A stretch of 64,000 bases of DNA, taken from contig NZ_UAWH01000016.1 of NCBI RefSeq assembly GCF_900447045.1, positions 124,001 to 188,000 of the forward strand, given 5' to 3'. Both the position numbers and the translations under genes were made by a program. Source of the stretch: Clostridium paraputrificum (GTDB lineage Bacteria; Bacillota; Clostridia; Clostridiales; Clostridiaceae). The notes below the pieces were generated by a model, which saw nothing but the letters and a program-made list of their open reading frames with translations, was not told where the DNA came from and searched no databases. Below, piece by piece: positions 1-8,887 of the stretch (positions are counted from its first letter, which is position 1; every line of letters starts with the position of its first letter).

Positions 1-485
1 AAGGCAAATACCACTTCTTCTCTTGGTATATTTAGTTCCTTAGATATTTGAGAAATCGTCGGCTCTTTATTATTTTCTTTTATTAGTTTATCCCTAACAA
101 CTAAAGCCTTATAAGCTATATCTCTTAAAGACCTACTAACTCTTATAGGATTATTATCTCTAAGATATCTTCTAATTTCGCCTATTATCATAGGTACTGC
201 ATATGTAGAAAACTTTACATTTTGGCTCAAATCAAAGTTATCTATTGCTTTCATCAACCCTATACATCCTACTTGAAATAAATCATCTACATTTTCTCCT
301 CTATTATTAAACCTTTGTATAACACTTAAAACTAATCTTAAATTTCCTTTTATAAAAGATTCTCTAGCAGAATTATCTCCTTGTTGCATCTTTAAAAGTA
401 GTTCTCTTTTTTCCTTTTCTTTAAGTACTGGAAGTTTTGAAGTATTTACGCCGCATATTTCCACCTTGTTTATTATCAATGTCAT
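1..485 (-). CDS. sigG: RNA polymerase sporulation sigma factor SigG, partial (C-terminus outside window)
   Basis: Late forespore-specific sigma factor that directs RNA polymerase to forespore genes after engulfment. The minus-strand reading begins MTLIINKVEICGVNTSK and runs about 161 codons to the window edge. The N-terminal VEICGVNTSKLPVL block is typical of clostridial SigG. Region 2 follows, with NLRLVLSVIQRFNNRGE, DDLFQVGCIGLMKA and FSTYAVPMIIGEIRRYLRD, then the start of region 3 (EPTISQISKELNIPREEV). Start chosen at the ATG at 485, with a GAAGGG-type site 5 bases upstream; a TTG two codons in is possible. It sits directly downstream of sigE, the standard spoIIG arrangement, with its own forespore-type promoter in the gap. 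Identification is firm; only the C-terminal part is missing. Confidence 0.95.
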   Translation of the reverse strand, partial: MTLIINKVEICGVNTSKLPVLKEKEKRELLLKMQQGDNSARESFIKGNLRLVLSVIQRFNNRGENVDDLFQVGCIGLMKAIDNFDLSQNVKFSTYAVPMIIGEIRRYLRDNNPIRVSRSLRDIAYKALVVRDKLIKENNKEPTISQISKELNIPREEVVFA

Positions 486-521
486 CAATCCCTTCAGAGG
501 TAATAACGTTCTGCATTAAAC

Positions 522-550
522 ATTATCTCCGATAGATGATACTTTTATAC
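522..550 (-). promoter_or_regulatory. SigF/SigG-type promoter for sigG
   Basis: On the minus strand GTATA (546-550) is followed by exactly 15 bases and then GGAGATAAT (522-530). This matches the forespore sigma consensus (GYATA, 15-base spacer, GGnnAnAnT). It lies in the short sigE-sigG gap, 37 bases before the sigG ATG. This would let sigG be transcribed by SigF and by itself, apart from read-through from spoIIGA-sigE. The element is seen; sigma specificity is inferred from the consensus. Confidence 0.75.
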
Positions 551-560
551 TAAAGACAAA

Positions 561-1265
561 CTATATCATTCTACTAATTTCTTTTTTTAATCTATTTATA
601 ATTTTCTTTTCAAGCCTTGATATATATGATTGTGATATGCCAAGTAAGTCTGCCACTTCCTTCTGAGTCTTTTCTCTCTTTCCATTTAACCCAAACCTAA
701 GTTGAACAATTTCTTTTTCTCTATCATTTAAATTCTTTAAAGCCATAAATAATAATTCCTTATCAACTTCATCTTCAATTAAATTATAAACAGTATCATT
801 TTCTGTTCCTAAAATATCTGATAATAGTAATTCATTTCCATCCCAGTCTATATTTAATGGTTCATAAAAGGATATTTCAGCCTTTACCTTACTGTTTCTT
901 CTTAAATACATAAGGATTTCATTTTCAATACATCTAGATGCATAAGTTGCTAACTTTATTTTTTTCTCTGGATTAAATGTATTTACAGCTTTTATTAAGC
1001 CTATTGTTCCAACTGATATTAAATCTTCTATATAAACTCCAGTATTTTCAAACTTTCTTGCTATATAAACTACTAGCCTTAGGTTTCTTTCAATTAAAGT
1101 ACTTCTAATACTTTCTTCCCCATTTAATAATTTACCTACTAACTCTTCTTCTTCCTCCTTTGTAAGTGGTGGTGGTAATGCATCATTTCCTCCTACATAA
1201 TGTAACTTTTTAGATAGAAATTTAAACTTTTGTACAATTCTGTTTAACAATACATCTAACTTCAT
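561..1265 (-). CDS. sigE: RNA polymerase sporulation sigma factor SigE (pro-SigE)
   Basis: Early mother-cell sigma factor, made as an inactive precursor and activated by removal of an N-terminal propeptide. The 234-residue product starts with a basic, hydrophobic leader ([20 protein letters not shown], roughly residues 1-27) that fits the membrane-associated pro-sequence. Region 2 follows ([50 protein letters not shown]), then region 4 with its helix-turn-helix ([20 protein letters not shown]). An AGGAGG site stands 6 bases before the ATG. The gene lies 11 bases after spoIIGA, which encodes the processing protease. Synteny and sequence both support the call. Confidence 0.97.
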   Translation of the reverse strand: MKLDVLLNRIVQKFKFLSKKLHYVGGNDALPPPLTKEEEEELVGKLLNGEESIRSTLIERNLRLVVYIARKFENTGVYIEDLISVGTIGLIKAVNTFNPEKKIKLATYASRCIENEILMYLRRNSKVKAEISFYEPLNIDWDGNELLLSDILGTENDTVYNLIEDEVDKELLFMALKNLNDREKEIVQLRFGLNGKREKTQKEVADLLGISQSYISRLEKKIINRLKKEISRMI

Positions 1266-1276
1266 ATTATCCTCCT

Positions 1277-2080
1277 CTAAATTACTCCACGTGACAATAG
1301 AGCGTTAAATTCATTTTCCTTATTTAGTACTTCTTTACATGGACAAATAATAGCTGAGATTTCTAACTCTTCATTATCATTCTTTTTTAAAATAACCTTG
1401 TCCACTTTAAACCCTTTCATTTTTCCTCTATATCCAATACCGTTATATTGAATATAGTATGTGTTACTGTCATTTTCCTGGAAATAATTTATATATTTCT
1501 CCTCAACAATAATACATGGTAAATTTGTTATAGACTCCCTTAATTCATTTCCCGTGTCTAAGAACCCTCTTACTACATATCGTACTCCTCTAATATACAG
1601 CTCCACCTCATAAATAAAATTAGTGATTAACGCTCTTTCTCTTAAGTAACTTAAGACTCTGTCCGAAATTATATATACTAGTATAATGGATATAAGTAAG
1701 TACTGCATTGAAGCATTACTAATTACATAACTATGTTCAAAAGAATACTTGTTTTCCCAAGTAGAAAATCCAAAGCTTATCCCACTTAATAGAAAAGCTA
1801 TTAATATATATATTCCTGTTGCTTTCAATTCCACTTTAAAATTATTTCTTTTCCAGAGTATTCTTATCATTATCCACGCTACTAATATTTGAAAGGGAAA
1901 TAAAGAAAACATCTTTAGTTTTGGAAATATGGACACCACTGTATATAACGCACCTAAAGAAGATGCTAATAACAAGCTTTTATTATTATGCTTTATATGC
2001 ATCAGCTTAGCAGTTATAAGTAATATAAACATATCGATTACAAAGTTTTCTATTAAAACTATATCTAAATATATCTCCAT
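1277..2080 (-). CDS. spoIIGA: Sporulation sigma-E factor processing peptidase SpoIIGA
   Basis: Membrane-embedded aspartic protease of the forespore septum that cleaves pro-SigE in the mother cell. The N-terminal ~150 residues form about five hydrophobic segments. The C-terminal soluble part carries the aspartyl-protease signature DTGNEL at about residue 175, inside [12 protein letters not shown]. The frame stays open up to an ATG at 2098, but the purine-rich AGAGGGGGCGG run lies between the two ATGs and serves the one at 2080 ([13 protein letters not shown], 267 residues). Cotranscribed with sigE, 11 bases apart. Identification is firm. Confidence 0.93.
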   Translation of the reverse strand: MEIYLDIVLIENFVIDMFILLITAKLMHIKHNNKSLLLASSLGALYTVVSIFPKLKMFSLFPFQILVAWIMIRILWKRNNFKVELKATGIYILIAFLLSGISFGFSTWENKYSFEHSYVISNASMQYLLISIILVYIISDRVLSYLRERALITNFIYEVELYIRGVRYVVRGFLDTGNELRESITNLPCIIVEEKYINYFQENDSNTYYIQYNGIGYRGKMKGFKVDKVILKKNDNEELEISAIICPCKEVLNKENEFNALLSRGVI

Positions 2081-2105
2081 ATATCCGCCCCCTCTCATTA
2101 AGATT

Positions 2106-2138
2106 ATTATAGACCTAACTCAAATAAAATTTTGTCAG
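2106..2138 (-). promoter_or_regulatory. spoIIG-type promoter with 21-base spacer and 0A-box-like -35
   Basis: The minus strand shows a perfect TATAAT (2106-2111) and CTGACA (2133-2138) separated by 21 bases. The B. subtilis spoIIG promoter is known for an overlong spacer (22) and activation by Spo0A~P bound over the -35. Here TGACAAA across the -35 matches the 0A box TGNCGAA at 6 of 7 positions. Only about 25 bases separate the -10 from the spoIIGA ATG, so the leader is short. Spo0A control is inferred from this likeness. Confidence 0.65.
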
Positions 2139-2346
2139 TTTTACTTAGTGTAAACAGTTTTTTTAACTGTTCTTTTTTACATTAATGCACAAAATAATTT
2201 TTATATGAGTAAGTTTTATTTATTTCCTTCTTTTTTTCATACTTATGCAAAGTATCTTATAATGACATTTTTAAGAATATAATTATTTCATTTTTAAATA
2301 TAAAACATACTAATTTCAAGGCCTACAGCCTTTATTTCTACTAAAG

Positions 2347-2380
2347 CTTATAAGATTTAACCCAAATAGAATTTTGCCAT
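2347..2380 (-). promoter_or_regulatory. Second, degenerate copy of the spoIIG promoter element
   Basis: The 27 bases from 2380 down to 2354 match those from 2138 down to 2112 at 21 of 27 positions, both read on the minus strand. They also carry TGNCAAA at the -35 position and are followed by TTATAAG at the same distance. The element lies 242 bases upstream of the proximal copy, just after the ftsZ terminator. It could be a second Spo0A-regulated promoter or a decaying duplicate; the sequence alone does not decide. The rest of 2139-2346 holds no gene I can support, only short A+T-rich inverted repeats. Confidence 0.45.
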
Positions 2381-2420
2381 AAAAAGAAAAGTCATGCTGA
2401 ATAAAAATTCGCATGACTTT
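2381..2420 (-). terminator. Intrinsic terminator after ftsZ
   Basis: Ten-base arms at 2388-2397 and 2411-2420 (AAAGTCATGC/GCATGACTTT) pair perfectly around a 13-base loop. On the minus strand they are followed by a TTTTCTTTTT run. This ends the ftsA-ftsZ transcript before the spoIIG promoters. Confidence 0.9.
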
Positions 2421-2446
2421 AAAATCAATTTCATAAAAATAATATA

Positions 2447-3568
2447 TTAACTTTTTCTAGCTCTTCTTAAGAAAACTGGAATGTCTAAATCATCACCTTC
2501 ATATTCTCTAGTTGATTGAGTTTCTGTTTTCTTTTCTTCTTCTGTAGCTGCTACTTCTTCTCTAGCAGCTTCTTGCTTCTTAACTTCCTTAACTGGTTGA
2601 ACTGTACTTATTCCTTCTGCTTCAAATCCAGTAGCTATTACAGTAATTCTTATTTCATCATTTAAAGTTTCATCAATAACAGCACCAAATATAATATTAG
2701 CATCAATATCTGCAGATTCTCTAACAACATCAGCAGCTTCATAAACTTCTAAAGCACCTAAATCAGCACCACCTGTAAAGTTTAAAATAACTCCAGTAGC
2801 TCCATCTATAGATGTTTCTAATAATGGGGATGCAATAGCTTGTTTTACAGCATCAGATGCTCTATTATCACCTTTCCCATAACCAACTCCCATATGTGCT
2901 AAGCCTTTATTAAGCATTACAGCTTTTATATCTGCAAAGTCAGCATTTACTACACCTGGTATAGTAATTAAGTCAGATATAGCTTGTACACCTTGTCTTA
3001 ATACATCATCAGCTAACTTGAAAGAGTCAAGAAGTGTAGTCTTCTTATCAGCCATTCTTAATAGTCTTTCATTCGGTATAATTACTAATGTATCAACCTT
3101 TTCTTTTAGCTTTGCAATACCCATTTCGGCATGCATCATTCTTCTTTTTCCTTCAAAAGGGAAAGGCTTAGTAACAACACCAACTGTTAAAATATCCATT
3201 GATTTAGCGATTTCTGCTACTACTGGTGCTGCACCTGTTCCAGTACCACCGCCCATACCAGCAGTTATAAATACCATGTTAGCGCCTTTAATTGCAGCTG
3301 TTATTTCTTCTCTACTTTCTTCAGCCGCCTTTTGTCCAATTTCTGGATTTGCTCCAGCTCCTAGACCTTTAGTTAACTTTTCTCCTACTTGAATCTTTTG
3401 ATTTGCGTGAGATAACATTAATGCTTGCTTATCTGTATTTATCGCAATAAACTCTACGTTTTTTAAACCTTCAACTATCATTCTATTAACGGCGTTACTT
3501 CCTCCGCCACCACAACCTATTACCTTTATATTAGTTAATTCTTGCATATCTACTTCAAAATCTAACAA
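2447..3568 (-). CDS. ftsZ: Cell division protein FtsZ
   Basis: Tubulin-like GTPase that polymerises into the cytokinetic Z ring. Near the N-terminus is [15 protein letters not shown], and the tubulin signature [17 protein letters not shown] follows. The T7-loop region ([11 protein letters not shown]) is intact. The C-terminal ~60 residues are an acidic linker ending in the conserved DIPVFLRR tail that binds FtsA and other partners. The frame reaches an ATG at 3595, but that would overlap the ftsA stop and place AAAGGAGG inside the gene. The TTG at 3568, 7 bases after AAAGGAGG, is the better start (373 residues). Immediately downstream of ftsA. Confidence 0.95.
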   Translation of the reverse strand: MLDFEVDMQELTNIKVIGCGGGGSNAVNRMIVEGLKNVEFIAINTDKQALMLSHANQKIQVGEKLTKGLGAGANPEIGQKAAEESREEITAAIKGANMVFITAGMGGGTGTGAAPVVAEIAKSMDILTVGVVTKPFPFEGKRRMMHAEMGIAKLKEKVDTLVIIPNERLLRMADKKTTLLDSFKLADDVLRQGVQAISDLITIPGVVNADFADIKAVMLNKGLAHMGVGYGKGDNRASDAVKQAIASPLLETSIDGATGVILNFTGGADLGALEVYEAADVVRESADIDANIIFGAVIDETLNDEIRITVIATGFEAEGISTVQPVKEVKKQEAAREEVAATEEEKKTETQSTREYEGDDLDIPVFLRRARKS

Positions 3569-3581
3569 AATAATACCTCCT

Positions 3582-4799
3582 TTAGAAAATTTCATCTAGG
3601 AAGCTTCTAAACTTCCCCATTATTCCTAGATTGTTTTTGTCAACATTAAATTCATCTTCTTCAATTTCTTCCTTTATAGGACAATCATAAAGTAACTTTA
3701 ATCTATCATATACTTCTTTAATTATAGATAAAGATGATATATTCGAGAAATCCTCCATACCTAAGCAGCGACTATTAATAACTTTAATTTTTTTATCCAT
3801 CTGCTCTTTAATTACAGTAAATACATTTTCGTAACAGGATATACCATCTCCATAGATGATTATACTACAAATTCCCTCAAAAAAGGAAGTCTTTTTTAAC
3901 TCTAAGTTAATATATTCCACTATTTCTTCTATTCTTGCTTTAGTGACTTCATAAAATAATTTAGTAGGAACTACAGCTGAACCAACATTAACTTCTTCTT
4001 CTTGAAGAAGACTTTCATATGTAGAACTATATATTTTCTTTATATTTTCTGCTTCCGATAATGTAAAGTTTCCACAAATAGATAAATCCTTAGTAATATT
4101 TTCTCCACCTAACGGCACAGATGATATATATTTTAGAACGCCATTATTAAATATTGCAATATCAGATGTTCCTGCTCCTATATCTATAAGTGCTTTCATT
4201 CCTAGAGAGTTTTTCTCATTTAGAAACACCTTTCTGCCACTTAATATATTGGGTACAAAGCCTTCTAACACTAATCCACAATTATTTATAACCCTTTTGT
4301 ATTTTTCAAGTTCTTCAGTACTACCAATTAGTATAGAAAAATTAACACTTAATATATTAGCTCTCCATCCTATAATGTTTTCATTAAATATATTGCCATC
4401 TATATTAAAAAAATTTACTATTGTATCTACTATTTCTTCTCCATCACCTAAAATAACATTTCTCTTCCCTTTTTCTATAGCTCTTTTTACGTCAACCCCT
4501 CTAACTTTACCCTCACGCAAATTTACACTGCTAGTTACTTCTGATAATCGAATATTTCTTGATGAAATACCAACATAAACATTACGTAACTTTTTTAATG
4601 TCTTGTGTTCTACTTCTTCAACTAATCTCATTAAACTTTGACAGCACTTTTCTTCATCTATGATAATTCCTTTATTTATTCCATCTGAACTTTTAAAGTA
4701 TGATCCAAGAATTTCTATATCATCATTATTTTCTCTTCCTAAAGAAATAGAAATTTTCTTACTTCCAAAGTCTATTGCTGTCAATGTTAATTCATTCAT
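3582..4799 (-). CDS. ftsA: Cell division protein FtsA
   Basis: Actin-fold ATPase that tethers FtsZ filaments to the membrane. Recognisable blocks are the phosphate-1 motif ([14 protein letters not shown]), the FtsA-type 1C region (around [12 protein letters not shown]), phosphate-2 ([14 protein letters not shown]) and the following [12 protein letters not shown]. The C-terminus ([14 protein letters not shown]) is a short amphipathic helix after an acidic linker, as expected for the FtsA membrane-targeting sequence. The sequence is divergent overall, as usual in clostridia. A TTG at 4826 extends the frame, but GGGAGG precedes the ATG at 4799 (405 residues). Its position directly upstream of ftsZ supports the call. 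Confidence 0.85.
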   Translation of the reverse strand: MNELTLTAIDFGSKKISISLGRENNDDIEILGSYFKSSDGINKGIIIDEEKCCQSLMRLVEEVEHKTLKKLRNVYVGISSRNIRLSEVTSSVNLREGKVRGVDVKRAIEKGKRNVILGDGEEIVDTIVNFFNIDGNIFNENIIGWRANILSVNFSILIGSTEELEKYKRVINNCGLVLEGFVPNILSGRKVFLNEKNSLGMKALIDIGAGTSDIAIFNNGVLKYISSVPLGGENITKDLSICGNFTLSEAENIKKIYSSTYESLLQEEEVNVGSAVVPTKLFYEVTKARIEEIVEYINLELKKTSFFEGICSIIIYGDGISCYENVFTVIKEQMDKKIKVINSRCLGMEDFSNISSLSIIKEVYDRLKLLYDCPIKEEIEEDEFNVDKNNLGIMGKFRSFLDEIF

Positions 4800-5004
4800 C
4801 TCTTTCTTGTCCCTCCCTTGTAGCAACTTATATTATTCTTATTCAACAAAAGATCTTTATTTCCTTTCTATTTTAATTTAATTATAAAATTTTATTTGAA
4901 AAAAATGAATGCGTTTTAATTTGGTACAAAAGGAATATATGGGAAGTATTTTTTTATGCTTTTATTTACCCTCATTTACACAGCAAATATAGTTTTATAC
5001 AAAT

Positions 5005-5047
5005 AAAAAAGTGACTCTCTACGCTTTAGCGAAGAAGTCACTTTTTT
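5005..5047 (-). terminator. Terminator after pilT (works in both directions by shape)
   Basis: Twelve-base arms at 5005-5016 and 5036-5047 (AAAAAAGTGACT/AGTCACTTTTTT) enclose a smaller CGCTTTAGCG hairpin. T runs flank it on both strands. It lies 45 bases past the pilT stop. The remaining ~200 bases up to the ftsA start are A+T-rich, and I see no clear -35/-10 pair. Confidence 0.85.
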
Positions 5048-5092
5048 AACCATATCACATTTTGTTGTTCTATGATATCACTATATTTTTGT

Positions 5093-6148
5093 TTATAACA
5101 TCATTATTCTTTTTATAGTTTCTCTATCAACTGAATATGTTAAAGCAGTTTCTTTTGATATTATTCCCTTCTTATACAAATCAGCTAAGGCCATATCCAT
5201 TGTCTTCATTCCATACTTAGTTCCTGTTTGTATAGATGATTCAATTTGATGTGTTTTTCCTTCTCTAATTAAGTTTTGTATTCCAGGAGTTATTGTCATA
5301 ATTTCAAGAGCTGCAACTCTGCCTAAACCATCTGCTGTTGGTACTAATTGTTGAGATATAATTCCTTGTAAAACAGCTGATAATTGAATTCTAATTTGTT
5401 GTTGTTGATGTGGTGGAAATACGTCAATTATTCTATCTATTGTTTTAGCAGCACCAATTGTATGTAATGTTGAAAACACTAAGTGACCTGTTTCAGCTGC
5501 TGTAATGGCAATAGAAATAGTTTCAAGGTCTCTCATTTCTCCTACAAGAATAACATCAGGGTCTTCTCTAAGCACTGCTCTTAAAGCATTTTGATAACTT
5601 CTACTATCTTTCCCAATCTCTCTTTGGTTTATTATACACTTATTATGCTTATGAAGATACTCTATAGGATCTTCTAATGTAACTATATGTGCTTGTCTAG
5701 TAGAATTAATTTCATTAATCATAGCTGCAAGTGATGTAGATTTACCACTACCTGTTGGTCCAGTTACAAGAACTAATCCTCTTTGTTTTTCAACCAAATC
5801 TTTTAGTATCCTTGGATGTTTAAGCTCATCAAGAGTTGGAACCTTTAAGGTAATTACTCTAAGTGCAATAGCATCACTATTTCTTTGCTTAAAAACATTA
5901 ACTCTGAATCTACCTACCCCTTGTACAGAATATGATGTATCTGCTTCACCTATTTGATTATATCTTTCAAATCTTTCCCCTAGTATTTCTTTTGCAAATT
6001 CTTTTATATCTTCTGGCATAAGCTTATTAGGTCCTATTGGAATAAGCTTACCATTTACTCTTACTGTTGGCTGTATTCCAACTGTAAGATGTAAGTCAGA
6101 AGCCTTTAGTTCAAGAGTTCTAATAAGCAAATCATTCAAAATATACAT
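5093..6148 (-). CDS. pilT: Type IV pilus retraction ATPase PilT
   Basis: Hexameric secretion-type ATPase that drives pilus retraction (twitching or gliding). The 351-residue length is usual for PilT. The N-terminus (ELKASDLHLTVG) is the PilT/GspE N1D signature. Walker A is GPTGSGKSTSLAAMI, the Asp box is TLEDPIEYLHKHNK, Walker B is DVILVGEMRDLETI, and the His box lies in TGHLVFSTLHT. The PilT-specific AIRNLIRE-like motif near the C-terminus reads GIQNLIREGK. No pilin, PilB or PilC gene is nearby; it stands alone between sigK and ftsA, so the rest of the apparatus must be elsewhere. Confidence 0.95.
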   Translation of the reverse strand: MYILNDLLIRTLELKASDLHLTVGIQPTVRVNGKLIPIGPNKLMPEDIKEFAKEILGERFERYNQIGEADTSYSVQGVGRFRVNVFKQRNSDAIALRVITLKVPTLDELKHPRILKDLVEKQRGLVLVTGPTGSGKSTSLAAMINEINSTRQAHIVTLEDPIEYLHKHNKCIINQREIGKDSRSYQNALRAVLREDPDVILVGEMRDLETISIAITAAETGHLVFSTLHTIGAAKTIDRIIDVFPPHQQQQIRIQLSAVLQGIISQQLVPTADGLGRVAALEIMTITPGIQNLIREGKTHQIESSIQTGTKYGMKTMDMALADLYKKGIISKETALTYSVDRETIKRIMML

Positions 6149-6209
6149 ATATATACCCCCACCTTTTTACAGTTAAATTTTTCTACTAATTATATAATAT
6201 TCTATATAA

Positions 6210-6248
6210 AAAGCTAAATTCCTTTAAATAATAAAGGAATTTAGCTTT
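6210..6248 (-). terminator. Terminator between sigK and pilT
   Basis: A perfect 17-base inverted repeat (6210-6226 and 6232-6248) with a 5-base loop lies 7 bases past the sigK stop. The tail read on the minus strand is only moderately T-rich (TTATATAG), but the stem is exceptionally strong for this genome. Confidence 0.8.
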
Positions 6249-6255
6249 AAAGTAA

Positions 6256-6954
6256 TTATATCTTTGTATATAAAGCTTTTTGCAACTTTTTTAAAGCTTT
6301 TTTTTCAATACGCGATACATATGACCTAGAAATATTAAGGTTTACCGCTATCTCTCTTTGTGTCTTACACTTTCCATCTTCTAACCCATACCTCATTATT
6401 AGAATATCACATTCTCTTTTTGTTAATACTTCATACATTTTATTGTATAAAGATTTTATCTGAAGATTGCTTTCCACCTTTTCAATTACAGAATCTTTTT
6501 CACTACTTAAAACATCAATAAGACAAATTTCATTACCTTCTTTGTCCACTCCTATTGGATCCTGCAAATAAACCTCACTCTTTTGTTTCTTATTATTTCT
6601 AAACAACATTAGTATTTCATTTTCTATACATCTAGAAGCATAAGTAGCAAGTCTAGTACCTTTTGATGAATCGAAGGAATCTATCGCTTTTATAAGTCCT
6701 ACTGTGCCAATAGAAATTAATTCATCTACATCTTTATTAGGAAAAGAATACTTCTTTACAATATGAGCAACTAGTCGGAGATTCCTTTCAATTAAGATAC
6801 TTTTTGCTTTTTTATCTCCCTCTTTTAGTTTGTTTAAGTATAATTCCTCATCTTTTTCATCAAGTGGTAAAGGAAATGTGTTATTTCCAGTAATATACCC
6901 AGTTAAGAATAGGGAGTTAGTTATAAGATTTAAAAAATTTGATAATATAAACAC
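6256..6954 (-). CDS. sigK: RNA polymerase sporulation sigma factor SigK (pro-SigK)
   Basis: Late mother-cell sigma factor. The product opens with a hydrophobic pro-sequence (FILSNFLNLITNSLFLTGYI) that would be cleaved by SpoIVFB-type proteolysis. Region 2 follows ([54 protein letters not shown]), then region 4 (TQREIAVNLNISRSYVSRIE). The frame is open to 6993, but AGGAGG stands 6 bases before the GTG at 6954, so that is the start (232 residues). The gene is whole, with no skin-type prophage interrupting it. Paralogous to SigE at 561-1265. Confidence 0.95.
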   Translation of the reverse strand: MFILSNFLNLITNSLFLTGYITGNNTFPLPLDEKDEELYLNKLKEGDKKAKSILIERNLRLVAHIVKKYSFPNKDVDELISIGTVGLIKAIDSFDSSKGTRLATYASRCIENEILMLFRNNKKQKSEVYLQDPIGVDKEGNEICLIDVLSSEKDSVIEKVESNLQIKSLYNKMYEVLTKRECDILIMRYGLEDGKCKTQREIAVNLNISRSYVSRIEKKALKKLQKALYTKI

Positions 6955-7045
6955 CTTACTCCTCCTAGTAATGCTTATTACTATAATATTCACTTGAAAA
7001 GATTTTCTTTCCTAATTTTTTAAATATTTAATTTATAAATTTTAA

Positions 7046-7081
7046 AGGATAAGAAAATACATATTTATATTTTCTTATCCT
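7046..7081 (-). terminator. Hairpin between the penicillin-binding protein gene and sigK
   Basis: Fourteen-base perfect arms (7046-7059, 7068-7081) enclose an 8-base loop. On the minus strand they are followed by TTTAAAATTT, so this probably ends the transcript entering from the penicillin-binding protein gene. A T-rich stretch on the plus side also permits action in that direction. Confidence 0.65.
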
Positions 7082-7225
7082 CTATACTTTTTTAACGTCT
7101 AGGAAAGTGTAAAATTATAATTAGCTATAAAACAAAGATATTACTACAATTTCATATTAGAAAATATAATTTTTTTATAATTCCCTTACCTTAAGTAAGA
7201 GGGGAATAAATATCCCGAAACCCTT

Positions 7226-8827
7226 TTATTTAGCTATATTTTTTACTATATCCGAAAATATTGGAGCAGCAGTATTACTACCACCTAAATCTTGCCCCTT
7301 ATCATTTACAGACTTAATATTAGGCACTATAACCACAACTGTATAATACTTATTATTATATTTATAGTATCCTGTAAACCAGCAATGTACTGAATTTTCA
7401 TCACTTGTATTGGCAGTTCCTGTTTTCCCTCCAACTTCAACTCCATCTACATTTGCCATTTTTCCAGTTCCAGAATCTACTACCTTATTCATACCATTCA
7501 TTATTATTTTACTGGTAGTACCACTAAATATTCTTTCTTTTTTAGTAGAATATTCTTTAACAATATTATCATCCTTATCTAATATTGCTTCTAATAAATA
7601 TGGTTTTACATATTCTCCTCCATTTACTATTGCATTAGTTGCTCCAAGCATCTGAAGTGGTGATAGAGTCATACACTGCCCTATAGATATATTAGTCATA
7701 CCATCTTCAATATCAGGTGCAATACCTTCTGTTTCATTTTGTCTAGGTGCAGTTACATTTAGAACTTTAGAAAATAACCCCAACTTTTTACAATAATCCA
7801 TCATTGTAGTATAACCTACCTTTTCTCCAATGGCAGCATATACGTCATTACAAGAATTTAATAAAGCCTGTTCAACAGTTTGAGTTCCATGTATTCCCAA
7901 ACCACATATCTTTCCTGTACAGGTATACTTATCATTCATAGTAACCAAACCTTTATCTAAAGCACTAGCTAAAGTAATAAGTTTAAAAACAGATCCTGGC
8001 TCATAACCGTTACCTTCAATACCTAAATTAACGTTGGGTTCACTTTCATCCTTTTGAACCATTGCTTTTATTTTGCCCGTATCAGCTTCCATTATAGTTA
8101 CCCCTATATTATTGAAAGCTTTATACTTTTCAGAAGCTAATACCTCCCTTACCTTATTCTCTATATCTAGGTCTATAGTTAATTGTAAATTTCTATTATT
8201 ATCAGATATAGAAACTTCACTTTTTCCATAAACAGCTTTATCATCTAAATAAAATCTTTTAGTAGGCAAATCATTATCTTTTATATTATTATATATTTCT
8301 TCTTGCATCGAATTACTTACTATATCTTCTTCTTTAGGTAGATTAGATAAAAAGTTACTAACCTTCCACGCCTTCTTTCTATCTACATTATCATATGAAT
8401 AATAATACAAGCCCTTAATATTATCTAACTTTTTAACTTTATTATAAGTTTCTTCTGAAACTGTGTAATACAACTTTCCAGTACTTTTCATAACATCAGT
8501 ATAATTAAAATTGCTATCTTCACCTTGCATTATAAAATTAAGCGCCATTAGATCTTCTAATGTTTCTTCATAATTATTTAAAGTAAATGGCTTTTTATCT
8601 ATTACAATTACATATTTCTTATTATAATTCATCATATCTTTACCATTAGTATCTAGTATCATATAGCTTGAATTACTTATGTATTCTGATTGATGATTTT
8701 GATACTGACTAAGAACTTGTTCACTTGGAAATAGCTGTAATACTGCTAATCTAATTGATAGCATTATTAATATAGTTATAAAAAGAGATAAAACCCCTAA
8801 CTCTCTTTTTTTCAATTTTCTTACCAA
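7226..8827 (-). CDS. Penicillin-binding transpeptidase (class B, FtsI/SpoVD-type)
   Basis: Membrane-anchored D,D-transpeptidase that cross-links peptidoglycan. One N-terminal membrane segment (VLSLFITILIMLSIRLAVL, about residues 13-31) is followed by an extracytoplasmic dimerisation-like region to about residue 225. The transpeptidase domain has all three active-site motifs: SVFK (in EPGSVFKLITLAS), SCN (in LLNSCNDVYA) and KTG (in VGGKTGTANTS). At 533 residues it is shorter than a typical SpoVD with PASTA repeats, and it has none. Starts at a TTG at 8827 with GGGAGG 9-10 bases upstream. Whether its role is in division, elongation or sporulation cannot be read from the sequence, so no symbol is given. 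Confidence 0.85.
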   Translation of the reverse strand: MVRKLKKRELGVLSLFITILIMLSIRLAVLQLFPSEQVLSQYQNHQSEYISNSSYMILDTNGKDMMNYNKKYVIVIDKKPFTLNNYEETLEDLMALNFIMQGEDSNFNYTDVMKSTGKLYYTVSEETYNKVKKLDNIKGLYYYSYDNVDRKKAWKVSNFLSNLPKEEDIVSNSMQEEIYNNIKDNDLPTKRFYLDDKAVYGKSEVSISDNNRNLQLTIDLDIENKVREVLASEKYKAFNNIGVTIMEADTGKIKAMVQKDESEPNVNLGIEGNGYEPGSVFKLITLASALDKGLVTMNDKYTCTGKICGLGIHGTQTVEQALLNSCNDVYAAIGEKVGYTTMMDYCKKLGLFSKVLNVTAPRQNETEGIAPDIEDGMTNISIGQCMTLSPLQMLGATNAIVNGGEYVKPYLLEAILDKDDNIVKEYSTKKERIFSGTTSKIIMNGMNKVVDSGTGKMANVDGVEVGGKTGTANTSDENSVHCWFTGYYKYNNKYYTVVVIVPNIKSVNDKGQDLGGSNTAAPIFSDIVKNIAK

Positions 8828-8828
8828 A

Positions 8829-8870
8829 TAAAAACACCTCCCTCTGCCTAAATTCTAGACAAAGAGAGGT
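8829..8870 (-). terminator. Terminator after udk, sharing its 3' arm with the next gene's ribosome binding site
   Basis: Arms 8860-8870 and 8836-8846 pair over 11 bases with G-U wobbles. On the minus strand they are followed by GTTTTTATTT. The downstream arm contains the GGGAGG that serves the penicillin-binding protein TTG start, so folding this hairpin both ends udk transcription and hides that site. Confidence 0.75.
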
Positions 8871-8887
8871 ACTTTTATTCATATATA

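Noticed and set aside
1929-2153. Plus-strand open frame antisense to spoIIGA
   Set aside because: It is fully covered by spoIIGA and its promoter, has no ribosome binding site, and its translation has no family-like pattern. Same reasoning for the other long antisense frames over ftsZ, ftsA, alaS, ackA and the acc genes.
2147-2167. AACAGTT/AACTGTT inverted repeat with T-run, as a terminator
   Set aside because: The stem is only 7 A+T-rich bases and no plus-strand gene leads into it; more likely chance in this composition.
6256-6954. skin-type prophage interruption of sigK
   Set aside because: The sigK frame is continuous from the pro-sequence to region 4 with no inserted DNA.
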